A DNA stretch of 64,000 nucleotides, taken from NCBI GenBank assembly GCA_023525715.1, contig CM042012.1:49800464-49864463 (forward strand). Reading direction: 5' to 3'. Of this stretch, positions 50,520-62,700 are shown piece after piece. The position numbers and the translations under genes were made by a program. Under the pieces are notes generated by a model. It did not search any database. It had not been told where the DNA came from and was given only the letters and a program-made list of their open reading frames with translations. Every line of letters begins with the position of its first letter. The first letter of the stretch is position 1. This DNA is from Cichorium intybus. Lineage: Eukaryota; Streptophyta; Magnoliopsida; Asterales; Asteraceae.

Positions 50520-51387
50520 GGAAAATTTCGTTTATATCCTTAAAAATCATTCTAATTACGTCTATATCCTTGAGAAATTACAAATTACGTGTATATCCCT
50601 AAAAACTCTATAATCTCTCATATTTATCCAAAATATTAAGATAACGATTAATAATCTTTTTTAAAATTTAAAATAACTATTTTCAAATCAAATTATACCT
50701 AAATTTTAAACTATCCCTACAAACTCTATTATCTCTCTACTATCTTCTACTCGTTCTCTTCTTTCATAATTTGTTCGGTTTTCTTTTTGATTTCTTTCCA
50801 GTTGGGTTTGATAACGAGTGGTTTCTACAATTCTAACCATGCATCAATACTAATACTAAACACTTGTTTGTTAGTTTTCGTGGATTAAGATTTTCAAACA
50901 ATGGCCAATCTTGCTATAACAATCGTACATTTTGTACGAAGACTTGTACATTGAAAAGGGGTCTAGGTTGTTTTTTTAGCGTATCCGATTTCTTTTTGAC
51001 CATTCACTTTTGCAAAGTGATTCGTGGCGATGTGGTTGTTAATTGAATTTAGAACTGACTCTTCTTGCATTGGTGATCGATTGAATCGTGAAGGAAGATT
51101 CGATTGCCCCTGCTTGCTGTAATCAATCCTTTATCAGATTAAGGATTTTGGAAGGCTGGAGTTTCGATCGATTATAGCAGGATGGATAGGGATATGTTAG
51201 TAATTTAGGTATAATTTGATTTAAAATATTTATTTTAAATTTTAAAAAAGATTATTAATCATTATCTTAATATTTTGGATAAATATGAGAGTTTATAGAG
51301 TTTTTAGGGATATATATGTAATTTGTAATTTTTCAAGGATATAGACATAATTAGATGAGTTTTTAAGGACATAAACGAAATTCTCCC
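50520..51387. mobile_element. MULE-like foldback element with ~205-bp inverted arms
   Basis: The left arm (50520 to about 50735) and right arm (about 51180-51387) are inverted copies. They start GGAAAATTTCGTTTATATCC and GGGAGAATTTCGTTTATGTC and share CATATTTATCCAAAATATTA and AAATCAAATTATACCTAAAT-like blocks. T-rich sequence ending AAT lies outside both ends, suggesting a ~9-bp duplication blurred by slippage. The ~445-bp spacer has a 60-codon ORF of no known type. No transposase. Confidence 0.75.
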
Positions 51388-51760
51388 TTTTTTTTAATTG
51401 TGAAAATTACCGCTTACTTTTAGTTGGATAGATTTCAATTATTTTCTTTTAGTTCGTTATATCGTATTCTATATGAATATGTACGTTGGCCTAGCTCCAT
51501 TAAAAGGAAGTCTTTTGACTTCAAAATTGGAGTTCCATTTTGAGAAGAGCCAAACATTAGGCGTTGACTTTTTCTAAGTGGACCATTTGAGTCAAAGCCA
51601 AGCATATACATTAGATTTGATTGAAGATAGTTATAATATTGTATAATTTTATTTTAACAGATAAATATTAATATAGAATTACTACAAAGAACTAGGAATC
51701 TAAACTAAATTTAACAATGTCATAAAAATAATTGGCTGAAAAATCGCTTTTGACCGAAAA
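51388..51760. other. Spacer between two foldback elements
   Basis: AT-rich; I see no gene, repeat or element end in it. Confidence 0.35.
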
Positions 51761-52911
51761 ACTTAAAGAAATATCTAATAAAGTCCTAATATTTTGACTC
51801 AATTTACGAAAAAAGTTGCAAATTAAATATTATCTTTTACAAAAAAAGACAGAATATCCGCTAATGTATTCAAATTAACCCTTTTAAACATTTTCAGCAT
51901 GTAAACTACATGTTTTATCTTCGATAAAGTCATAATATATTGACCCAGTTTACGGAAAAGTCTCAACATTTTGAATCAGTTTACTTGAAAAAAATTACGT
52001 ATTTCTACATGTATTTACGTCTTTAATAACGTATTTATACGTTTGAAAACGTATTTTTACATTGCTATCGAAACCTAAATTAAACAAAATTTATAACAAC
52101 TAATATTGGATATCGTTCTTGAAACGACGAAATCATTATTATCGGAACCTAAATTAAACAAAAAATATTGAAATTATTTGTTTAAACATAATATATGATT
52201 ATTTGTTTAAATGCATTTATGTATTTTTACATGTATTTACGTCTTACCAAACACTATATTAATAATCATCTAGTTTCGTGCAATTCAATTTTGTTTGGTC
52301 ACTTTCCAGTCCTGTTCTGTTTAATCTCAGTAAGTAAACTTACCAACATCCATATCCGTCATTTAGAATAAATACATGAATAAATACGTATTTATACGTT
52401 TAAAACATATTTATACATGCATTTTTACGTATTTTTAGGTATTTTTAATGTATTTGTTCTCATTAAATACGTTAATAAAGACGTATTATTAAGTTTTTTA
52501 CGTTATTAAATACGTTATTTTAAGTATTTATTATAAATATGTAAAAGTACATTTTTAAACATATAAATGCGTTATTAAAGACGTAAATACATGTACAAAT
52601 ACGTAATTTTTTTCCAAGTAAACTGAACCAAAATGTTGAGACTTTTACGTAAACTTGGCCAAAATATTAGGACTTTATTGAAGATAATATATGTTGGGAC
52701 TTTTCCGTAAACTTATCCAAACTATTACGAGTTTATTGAATATAAAACATATAGATTTTTCCACGTGACAATGTAACCTGCTGAAAATGTTAAAATGAGC
52801 TAATTTGAATACATTAGCATGTTTTCTGTTCTTTTTGTAAAAAAATAATTTGAAACTTTTTCATAACTATACCTAAATATTGAAACGTTATTATAGATTT
52901 ATTAAAAACTT
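51761..52911. mobile_element. Second foldback element with ~300-370-nt inverted arms
   Basis: The left arm 51761-52062 and right arm 52539-52911 are inverted. Shared blocks (left sense) include CTAATGTATTCAAATTA, ACATTTTCAGCA, AGTTTACGGAAAAGTC, CAACATTTTG and ATTACGTATTT followed by ACATGTATTTACGTCTTTAA. The right arm has an extra internal duplication of the AGTTTACG..AATAAAGTCCTAATATTT block. The 476-nt spacer is full of ACGTATTTATACGT-type words. No ORF. Ends and target duplication could not be fixed. Confidence 0.7.
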
Positions 52912-53789
52912 ATTAACAACATATTGTAACTATTTGGAGGAAGAGAATATTATATCCCACACGAGCTATTATTCAGAAAAACAATAAATTGAACATAAGA
53001 TAGAAATAATAAAATCTGATAATCTTTTGCAATTGTTTTGCTCATTTACTAGCTACTTGGTAGCTTATTAATAAATTTAGCGCTTCAAAAAATTGAACAA
53101 TAAATAAAGGGTTTGTTATTGCAACCTTCGCGTGGTTAACCGGAAATTTGACATATAAAAAATGAAATTAAACAAATAACCAATAGTGTTATGTTTTATT
53201 TTTTAAAAACTTAGTATTTGCTGTGCAACTCAATTTTGCATTATATACCGCATCGAAAAAGCAACACCACACCATTCAAAAAAATGGCATACAAAATACC
53301 GTACCACGGAAATGTATTATATGATCTTTTCAATATTTAAATAATATATATTACCTCTTTAATAGTTATTAAATATATTACACTATTTATGTTTCAAAGA
53401 CTTACAAAATGTACGATCACTCAAACATTATTTCAATCGTTTCAAATATGTTTTGACCATAATTTCGATATTTTTTTAGCATTTTGGCCGGTAAGTCGCC
53501 ACAAATCTGTTTAATATATGTGTTCGACTTATTATAATCCCAATAAAATATGTGTATAGTCTATCATATTGTGGTTTTGAAACATACGTAATGTAAAACC
53601 CGCACCACACCACACCTATTGTAGTTTTTAAATTGAACTGAACTATAGAGAAACCAAACTACGACTAAAACCACACCACATGTAAAAATCGAAACATTAG
53701 GTTTTAACAAGTTAAAAACTAATTTATATGGTTTTCGATTCGATTTAGTCAAAAACCGCGAAACGCTCACTCCTATTGGTCGTTGTGCA
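52912..53789. other. AT-rich DNA with a possible hAT-MITE remnant
   Basis: At 53560-53780 the words ACCACACCACA, AACCGCG and, in reverse complement, TAGGAGTGAGCGTTTCGCGG suggest one end of a small hAT element, with a possible partner near 53225-53290. No clean inverted pair or duplication was found, and there is no gene. Confidence 0.35.
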
Positions 53790-54073
53790 TGTTGGTAATT
53801 TCCTAGTTTTAAGGAGTTAGAGATTAGCCTTCACGATGATGTGTTAAGGATAAGTCTCATCTAGTAATGCAAGTCGGTATTATCTAGATTCAAACGTTCT
53901 TGATTTAGGGTTATCTACAAGTCTAGATCTAGTATAAATAGATGTGTAGATACCAAGTTATGTCAAGAGAGAGTTAGGAAACGATTGTAACGAAGTTTTG
54001 AGCTATTTTCTTTGTTATAATAAGAGCTTTCCTGTCATAATTTATGTTCGTTTATATGGTTCTTGGTATTACA
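53790..54073 (+). repeat. E4 5' LTR
   Basis: 284 bp, TG...CA, with a TATAAATAG promoter signal at about 53933-53941. The primer site follows two bases later. Confidence 0.8.
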
Positions 54074-54094
54074 TTTGGTATCAGAGCTATATAG

Positions 54095-56745
54095 GTGAAA
54101 TACAATTCTAAGAAGATGGCTGAAGGAGATACCGGCACCGGAAGTTCAGGAGGTGCAGTCGGGGGAACCAAAGAAGGCTCATCCTTGTCGTTTCAAGTCC
54201 CCATGTTGACTGCTGTGAACTATACGGTGTGGGCAATACGCATGAAAGTGATAATGAATGTACATCAAGTGTGGGATGTCATTGAACCACGTATCTCAAA
54301 TCCGAAGAAGAATAATGTTGCTATTGTCGTTCTTTTCCCATCAATCCCTAAAGACATGATTCTGCAAGTAGGCCAGATGAGCACGACAAAAGAAATTTGG
54401 GACGCCATCAAGACCCGTCATCTTGGTGCAGATAGGGTATGTGAGGCTCGCTTACAAACCCTGATCACCGAGTTTGATAATTTAAAGATGAAGGAGACAG
54501 GGACAATTGATGAATTTGCAAGCCAGCTCTTCAGCATTGCGTCGAAGTCTGCATCACTTGGAGAAACTTTGGAAGAATGGAAACTTGTCAAAAAGTTCCT
54601 TACAGGTTTGCCCAGAAAATTCATACACATAGTGGCGTCAATCGAACAAATCCTTGATCTCAAAACAGTCGGTTTTGAAGATGTAGTGGGCTGACTAAAA
54701 GCGTATGAAGAACGAATTCGAGAAGATGAACCAACCAGTGATCAAAGCAAACTAATGTTCCATAAAACTAAATCATCCCATCGAGGTAACGACTCAAACA
54801 GGGATGGACGAGGTCGAGGCTCGACTGGTGGTCGTGGAGGTCGACATAACAGTTCAGGTCAGAACCGTAATAACCCCACAACTAAATCCGAAACTGAAAA
54901 AAACAAAGAAACAACCAAATGATCGATCTAAGGTCCAATGCTATCGGTGTGACAAATTCGGGCATTTTGCTTCACAATGCCCGGATCGCAGGTCAAAGCA
55001 AGATGAGGCACATGTGGTAGAAACCGAAGAACATGATCCGGCGTTGTTTATGCATAAAACATTCTCTGAGACAATTTTGCTTCACGAAGACGGGGTGATA
55101 CCGAGAAAGTATAAAGCCAAAAAAGGAGAGAAAGATACTTGGTACCTAGACAACGGGGTTAGCAATCACATGGCAGGTGAATTGTCATACTTCACTGAAA
55201 TCAATAAAAGAATAGGAGGACGAGTGAAATTCGGGGACGATTTTTTTGTTGAGATTCAAGGAAAAGGCTCCATACTCCTCGAGGTGGAAGAAGGTAAGCA
55301 AAAGCTTTTAACTGATGTCTATTACATTCCGAATTTGAAAGACAACTACCTATGCTTGTTTGACAGCCGGAGTTTACTTTTGTTCAATGTGAAAAGATCA
55401 CAAAACAGATTATATAAAACCAATATTTTTGTTGGAAAACCAATCTGTTTACATAGTCGTTTAAGTGAAGCGGGATGGTTGTGGCACGCTAGGCTTGGGC
55501 ATGCCAACTTCGATACCATCATGATGATGAGCAAAAAGGAGTTAGTAAGGGGTTTACCAATGATATCAGAAAACAATCAACTTTGTAAATCGTGTTTGGT
55601 CGGGAAACACACTAGAAGTCCGTTTCCTAAAGCTTCAACATATCGTGCAAGCGGCACATTGGAGCTAGTCCATGGGGATCTTTGTGGACCAATCTCACCA
55701 CCCACGGTTGTCAGAAACATGTACATCTTTGTACTAATTGACGATTACTCATGTTACATGTGGTGCTTCCTTATGAAAGAAAAAAGCAATGCAATAGATT
55801 ATTTCAAGAAGTTTAAAAGGAAAGTTGAGATGGAAACTGGGAATGTCAAAAGGGTACTTCGCACAGATAGAGATAGGGAATTCATCTCACGTGAGTTTGA
55901 AAAACTTTGTGAGGATCATGGTATGATACGGCATCTCACGACACCTTATACGCCCCAACAGAACAGCGTAGTCAAAAAACAAAACCGTACTTTGCTAGAG
56001 ATGATACGAAGCATGCTAAAAGCGAAACAAGTTCCAAAATTACTTATGGGGCGAAGCCGTCGTTCACGCAACCCACATTCTTAACCGTATTCCAACAAAA
56101 GCGTTAAAAGAATCAACCCCATATGAAGTGTTTTATCATCGAAAGCCAACATCGAGCATTTGCGTGTGTTCAGTTGTGTTGCTTACGTGAAAACTGTCGG
56201 ACCTCATCTAAGAAAGCTTGATGATCGCATGAAGATAGTAGTATACTTTGGCTCGGAACCAGGGTGGGTCAAAAGCTTTTCGCTTATATGACCCACAAGC
56301 TTGGAAAATGATAGTGTCTCGTGATGTGGTTTTCGTTGAATGTTCAAGCTGGAACCGGGACGTAGAGGCAGAAACGGCTCTGAAACCAGGTATGTTTTGG
56401 GTTTATTGGTCAAACCAAGTCGACACTGGAGATGGTTCGATAGCTACAGAATTAACTCAACCTAATAGCGGGGCTGAACCCGATACATCCCCTACACTCG
56501 ATGAAGATTACAATGGGGGCGAAGGATACGACGAATTTGGGATGAATCTCTTTGCTACGTTACTATTATCCTTTAGTGACGACAAGTTACAATGAAGCAA
56601 AAGATAATCCAAAACGGGTAACAGCAATGACCGAAGAAATCAACTCGATCAAAAAAAAAATGGCACGTGGAAGCTAGTTGAGCAGCCTTGCAACTCGACA
56701 GTCATTGGATTGAAATGGGTCTTCAAGGTAAAGAGAGATGCAAGT
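54095..56745 (+). pseudogene. E4 gag-pol, frameshifted
   Basis: Gag core at 54095-54694 (VPMLTAVNYTVWAIRMKVIM, then IWDAIKTRHLGADRVCEARL and EFASQLFSIASKSASLGETL), typical UBN2-type copia Gag. A TGA follows at 54692-54694 and there is a frame change before 54940. The next frame (54804-56084) has the knuckle CYRCDKFGHFASQC, protease-like WYLDNGVSNHM (the usual DTGAS reads DNGVS, so probably inactive), integrase LWHARLGHANFDTIMMMSKK, CKSCLVGKHTRSPF, LVHGDLCGPI and TDRDREF (where a GG is expected). A frameshift at about 56040 leads to HATHILNRIPTKALKESTPY, more stops, and WVFKVKRDASG at the start of RT, where E3 interrupts. Non-functional. Confidence 0.87.
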
Positions 56746-56747
56746 GG

Positions 56748-57825
56748 TGTTAGTTCTATATGCCCAAGGATGATCATAAAATGATATTACTAATAATACA
56801 TGATCCTATAGGGTCACACCAATAACAAGTTTGACACCAATTGATCATTTAGAACGTTAAATTTGATTTAACATCAAATGATACTAAACTTGCAATTTAA
56901 TCTTGTAGGTTATTATTATTTGAGGTAAATAATAATAACTACAAAATTAAAGGTTGATTAATAATTCATATGTGATGAATTAATTAAGTGTAACAATTAA
57001 ATTGTTTAAATTGTTAAACGATTTAATTGATTTATAAGTAAGCCTTTTATTTAATTTAATTGGTAAATTAAATAAAATATATATATATATATTGTTATAT
57101 ATATATATATGTATATATATAATTATACAATTAAGATTGTATATTTAGATGGTTTATTTATGTATATGATTATGGGTTAAATGTTATCCCATTTAAGAAA
57201 TAAGAAGATGTATTATTTATAAGCTTTTATTATCTAAGTTTTATAAATAATAACAACTCACTAGCACTTCATTTGTCATCATAAAATCAGCCATATTGGA
57301 AGGAAAAGAATGCATTAAGAACTTAAAAGAAAAGGAAGATGCTTTGTGTCTTCTAGCTTTTGATTATAGAAATCAAATGGGACTTTCTTTTAAGCTAGTT
57401 GCATGTGCTTTTCTTTTCTTTTGTGTGGTATATGTTGGCCACGATTTTGAGTGAGTTTTTACATCATTCTTGCTTCAAGAAATCAGCCTAAAACTCTCCT
57501 TAAGTTCTTAAAAAAAATTGGTTTTTGGTTTCATAAGAAAAGGAGTCATATCTTGCAAGTTGTGGAACTAACATTCAAGGGTGTTCAAGCTTGTGGTGGA
57601 TCAACTATAGAGGGATTCTAATTTGATTCCTAGCTATCAAAATCATCCAAACCAAACCCAAGAACAAAGGTTATGATCTTGAACTTAAACTATAATTGTT
57701 CTTCATCTTATCTCTACATGCATGTAGCATGATCCTCTTGAAAATGGAATTTGTGTTCATGATTTTATGCTTCCGTTGCAAACTCTTGTTTTTGAAACTA
57801 ATTACATGAACCTTGATTTCCAACA
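56748..57825 (+). repeat. E3 5' LTR
   Basis: 1078 bp, TGTTAGTTCTATATGCCCAA...TTCCAACA. It includes a TATA-rich tract at 57077-57122. Confidence 0.85.
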
Positions 57826-57827
57826 AT

Positions 57828-57840
57828 TGGTATCAGAGCC
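57828..57840 (+). promoter_or_regulatory. E3 primer binding site (tRNA-Met type)
   Basis: TGGTATCAGAGCC two bases after the LTR end. Confidence 0.92.
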
Positions 57841-59284
57841 ATGGCTATATTGCATGTTTATATAATAAGTTTATTTGGATAAACATGGTTTTTGGAAGCC
57901 ATGAATGTTCATCTTCTTAAATGAAAGTTTCATGCATGGCTTCTTTGGCAACATGCAAGTAGATTATCTATGATTTTATGTAACCAACTATATCTTATGT
58001 ATGCATGCTTTTGGTTACATAAATTTGTTGCCTTAGAAAAACAAAGTGTTGGTTTTCTTATGATTTTATGTGATAAAATGGTGCATAAACAAGCCAAAGA
58101 CCATATGATGCATGTTTTGTGTTTATATTCAATTTGGTTGTAATCTATTCTTTTATTCAAATGGTTTGTAATAATAATTAGTTATTTCCTTCTTGATATT
58201 CATTTTGTAATTGTTAGAATAGTTGTATTTTATTTCATTCACAAAATGTAACAAGAGAAGGAAGTAAGAAAAGATTGCACCCAACAGCAGCACTTTCTGA
58301 AGAGCTGCTGTCCAGATTTCAAAATTGTTTTGGAAGTGTTTTATAAATTCATATCTTGGTCATTTGGTGATATACTTGTTGGTAACTTTAATATCTAGTA
58401 TATACATTAAGTTTCAACAAGTATTAGCATCAATATAGCCAAGAATGAATTGAAAAATGCAACAAAAACAACAAAAATTCCTTCCTGCTGCCCCTGATTT
58501 CGAAAATTTTGAGGGCTCCATAGAAAAATCACATGTCACTCAATGGTGTCAAGAAATGGTGGTTCAAGTATCATTTGGTGATATAAGAAGCTTGGCAAAA
58601 TTGTAGCCAAATCGGAGATCATTTGGTTGAGTTTTTGTCACCTTTTTGTCCCTAGGTTTGGACTTGATATTTCATGTGTGGCTCACATGAAATATCAAAC
58701 TAGTTGGCTTGTGTTTATGCACCCATGCATGCTTGTGATGTTTGAATGTTTTATTATGTTATGTTGTGGATGAAAATAAGATTTTGCATGCTAGACAACC
58801 TAGATAATTAAACATAATCATCAAGGAGTTTGTATTTTCAAAAGTTGACAATTAAAACATAAGATGTGAAAAATGGGTTTTATTAAAATGGGTTTTGTTT
58901 AAAACCTATTAAGTCAAGTTTTGAAAATGATTGAAACAAGAAATAAAATGGAGATTTTATAAACTCTTACAAACTCCAACCCTAAGTAATAATTGTAATT
59001 ATTTAGGATAATAAATTGGTTCTAATATATATGTGATCAAACTCAAACTTAATATAGGATATTAATTGTTATCTTGACCACAAACAAAGAATCAATAAAA
59101 TGGAGATTTTATGATTAAGGAACCAATTAACTAAATAAGATTTAATGGTACCATGTTTATTGGATGCATGCAATCTACATGATACCATATGTTTTTCAAA
59201 AATTAGAATTTTAAAACATTCAAATCCCTTATGAAATACGAATCTATGCCGTCCTTCTTAAAGACACTCATGTATCACTTGTAT

Positions 59285-59320
59285 TTCCTTGTGGGATAAA
59301 GGATACCTAACCACTTGGAG
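59285..59320 (+). promoter_or_regulatory. E3 conserved-loop hairpin 1
   Basis: Arm TTCCTTGTGG, core GATAAAGGATACCTAA, arm CCACTTGGAG: four pairs, a 2x2 internal loop, then four pairs (one G-U). Confidence 0.65.
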
Positions 59321-59352
59321 TCTTCTTGTGATACAAGAAGTAGTTTTGCAAT

Positions 59353-59384
59353 ATTGATGGGATAAAGGACACCTAACCATTAAT
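59353..59384 (+). promoter_or_regulatory. E3 conserved-loop hairpin 2
   Basis: Arm ATTGATGG, core GATAAAGGACACCTAA, arm CCATTAAT: eight pairs, one G-U. Confidence 0.7.
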
Positions 59385-59427
59385 AGTTGTCAAAACTACA
59401 CGTCCGTTTAAGTAGGATGATTCGTTT

Positions 59428-59469
59428 GGAAATCTCTTGTGATAAAGGTCACCTAAGCATTAGAAATCC
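59428..59469 (+). promoter_or_regulatory. E3 conserved-loop hairpin 3
   Basis: Arm GGAAATCTCTTGT, core GATAAAGGTCACCTAA, arm GCATTAGAAATCC: three blocks of three pairs separated by 2x2 internal loops. The weakest of the four. Confidence 0.5.
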
Positions 59470-59581
59470 AAGGCATAGATGGGATCAAACATGCCAAACT
59501 TATAAATGTTATAATAGGATCCCATAACTCTAGAAATTATATTTGGATATAATTGGTAAACCGTTACCTACCTTGTTGATT

Positions 59582-59619
59582 CGAATAGGTGGGATAAAGG
59601 ATACCTAACCACTTATTCG
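59582..59619 (+). promoter_or_regulatory. E3 conserved-loop hairpin 4
   Basis: Arm CGAATAGGTGG, core GATAAAGGATACCTAA, arm CCACTTATTCG: eleven continuous pairs, one G-U. The strongest of the four. Confidence 0.75.
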
Positions 59620-59737
59620 TAATGCAACTTGGATTCTAGACCTTAATTAATTAAAGTTTATGAAACAAGAAAGGGTATTAATTATTAAGGACTTAATATC
59701 ATAATTTACTAAATAGAACCTTGTTAAAATTTTGTAG

Positions 59738-62700
59738 ATGGCACCAAACAACACACACTCGGCTCCTAACAAAACTTCACTACGGTCTCTCCTTGAAGGA
59801 GAAAAACTTAACCATACCAACTTCTTGGATTGGCACCGTAGTGTGAGAATTGTTCTCAAACAAGAAAAGAAAGAATATGTTCTCAATGAACCACTTCCAG
59901 AAGAGCCCCCTGCCATTCCTAAGCCCGCACACGATGCATGGCTTAAAAAGATGGATGATTCCATCGATGCATCATGCCTCATGTTGGCAACCATGATTCC
60001 TGACCTTCAGAAGGATTTGGAGAATCATTCAGCCTATGACATGATTCATCAACTAAAGGAAATGTTCCAACAACTTGCAAGAACGGAAAGGTTCGAAACT
60101 GTTCGGGCTTTCCATGCTTGCAAGATGGAGGATGGGCAGTCGGTAAGCTCTTATGTGCTCAAAATGAAGAGTCACATTGATCATTTGGCACGTCTTGGAG
60201 TAGTGATGCCCGAAGAGCTAGCAACGGATATGATCCTTAACTCCTTGACAAAGTCCTTTGATCCTTTTGTCATGAATTTTAACATGAATGGTTTCAACAA
60301 GACTATCCCGGAATTACATGGGATGCTAATTACCGCGGAAAAGAATCTGCCTAAGAAAACCACTCAAGTTCTCATGATCAAGGAAGGTGGAACAAAGAGA
60401 ACTAGACCAGAACACCCCAACAACTCCAAGGGCAAAGGGAAAGCAAAAGCTTTCAAAGGTAAGGGCAAGAAAGTTGTCCAACCTTCCCATCCGCCCAAGA
60501 AAAAGGCAAAGGTTGCCAAAGATGAAACATGCTTTGAATGTGGCAAAGCTGGGCATTGGAAGAGAAATTGCCCTACCTATCTTGCGGAGTTGAAGAAGAA
60601 GAAGGCCGGTGAAGGCACTTCAGGTATCTATGTGATAGACCTAGAACTTTATAATTTATCTCCTAACACATGGGTATTTGATACTGGTTGTGGAACTCAC
60701 ATATGTAATATGTTGCAGGGGTTCAAAAGGAGTAGGCAACTGAAGGCAAATGAGGTAGTACTTCGGGTTGGAAACAATGCAAGGGTTGCGGTGGATTCAA
60801 TTGGAAGTTTTAATTTATTACTACCTAATGGCTTGTGTGTGACATTGTTGAATGTTTATTATGTTCCTAGCTTGACTAGGAATATTATTTCGGTTGCTAA
60901 ATTAAGACAATGTGGATTTGATCTTTCCTTTAATAATGATGATATTTGTGTTTACAAAAATAATATATTCTATTTTGAGGCTAGGCCTTTAAATGGAATT
61001 TATGAAGTAAACCTTGATGAAAAGACTAACAATGGCTCTTTATACCACACTTTCACCAAGAAACCCAAATTTGATTTGAGTCAAACCTATCTATGGCATT
61101 GTCGCCTTGGGCATATAAACAAGAATCGCATATCCCAACTTCAAAAGAGTGGACTTTTGAAGGCAAATGAGAATGACTCATTTGATATATGTGAATCTTG
61201 TTTACATGGCAAGATGACTAAAGCTCCTTTCTCCGGAACCAATGAGAGAGCAAAGGACTTGTTAGGAATCATACATACGGATGTATGTGGTCCTTTCAAG
61301 CCAATGACTAGATATGGTGAAAGATATTTCATCACCTTCACTGACGACTTTAGTCGTTTTGGATATGTTTATTTGATTAAACATAAACATGAGGCGTTTG
61401 AAATGTTCAAAACGTTTCAAAGTGAAGTGGAAAATCAACTCAACAAAACAATTAAAGGTCTTCGTTCTGATAGAGGAGGTGAGTACTTAAGTACAAACTT
61501 TATGGATCATCTTAAGACTTGTGGAATTGTTTCACAACTTACTCCACCTGGAACACCACAACATAATGGTGTGTCTGAGAGGCGGAACCGAACACTATTG
61601 GATATGGTTCGATCCATGATGAGTAGAAGTACTCTACCTTTATCTTTTTGGGGTTATGCTTTACAAACAGCTGCTCGTCTCCTAAACATGGCACCTACTA
61701 AGAAGGTAGATAAAACGCCTTATGAGATATGGCATGGAAGGGTTCCATCTTTATCCTATCTCAAGGTATGGGGTTGTGAAGCTTATGTTAGACAAGAAGC
61801 TTCAAACAAATTAGAACCTCGTTCAACTAAATGTATCTTTGTAGGGTATCCGAAAGATTGTCTTGGATACTATTTCTACAATCCCATCGAGAATAAGATA
61901 TTTATTTCTCGAAAAGCTGAATTCCTAGAAAACAAGTTTCTGACGGAAGAGGCTAGTGGGAGGTTTGTGGAACTTGAAGAACTTCAGGAACCACAACCTG
62001 ATACACAAGAAGTTGAATCTAGCATTCAACAAGAAATTGTTGAACCTGAACAAACGGTTGATCAGGAACAAATTGTAACACAAGGTGTTCGCAAATCTGG
62101 TAGGGTTCGAATTGAACCAGAAAGGTATGGTTACCTTTTGATGGAAGAGGAATGTTATACGATAGATTCTGATGAACCCGTCAACTATCAGAGAGCAATA
62201 TCAGATCCTGAATCTGATAAATGGCTTGAGGCCATGAACACTGAGATGCAATCCATGCACGATAATCAAGTTTGGAACTTGGTTAATCTTCCCACCAATT
62301 GTAAGACTGTTGGGAACAAATGGGTTTTCAAGAAGAAAATCGACGTGGATGGAAATGTTCACACTTTTAAGGCTAGACTTGTCGCTAAAGGATACTCACA
62401 GACTCATGGTATTGACTATGATGAGACCTTTTCTCCAGTGGTAATGATCAAGTCGATTAGGATACTTTTTGCCATAGCCGCGTACTATGATTATGAGATA
62501 TGGCAAATGGATGTCAAGACCGCTTTCCTTAATGGATACTTATTGGAAGATGTCTATATGGATCAACCTGAAGGTTTTGTCGATCCCAAGCATCCAAACA
62601 AAGTGTGCAAGCTTAAAAGATCTATCTATGGATTAAAGCAAGCGTCTCGAACATGGAACATCCGTTTTGATGAAAAGATTACGAGTTATGGATTCATCAA

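Larger units (their letters stand above)
53790..56747 (+). mobile_element. E4: Ty1-copia element, 5' part only, interrupted by E3
   Basis: 5' LTR 53790-54073 (TGTTGGTAAT...GGTATTACA), primer site TGGTATCAGAGCT at 54076-54088, gag at 54095, then protease, integrase and the first part of RT up to 56747, where E3 is inserted (left copy of the candidate duplication AGTGG at 56743-56747). The remainder should lie beyond the window. This is a different copia family from E2/E3: short LTR, short leader and gag starting right after the primer site. Confidence 0.85.
57841..59737 (+). other. E3 untranslated leader
   Basis: 1.9 kb with no convincing ORF. The distal part (59285-59619) holds four hairpins with a shared loop. 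The leader ends in GTTAAAATTTTGTAG directly abutting the gag ATG, a splice-acceptor-like end. Confidence 0.75.

Noticed and set aside
53225..53780. Complete hAT MITE around the ACCACACCACA words
   Set aside because: Could not match the two ends as inverted repeats or find an 8-bp duplication.
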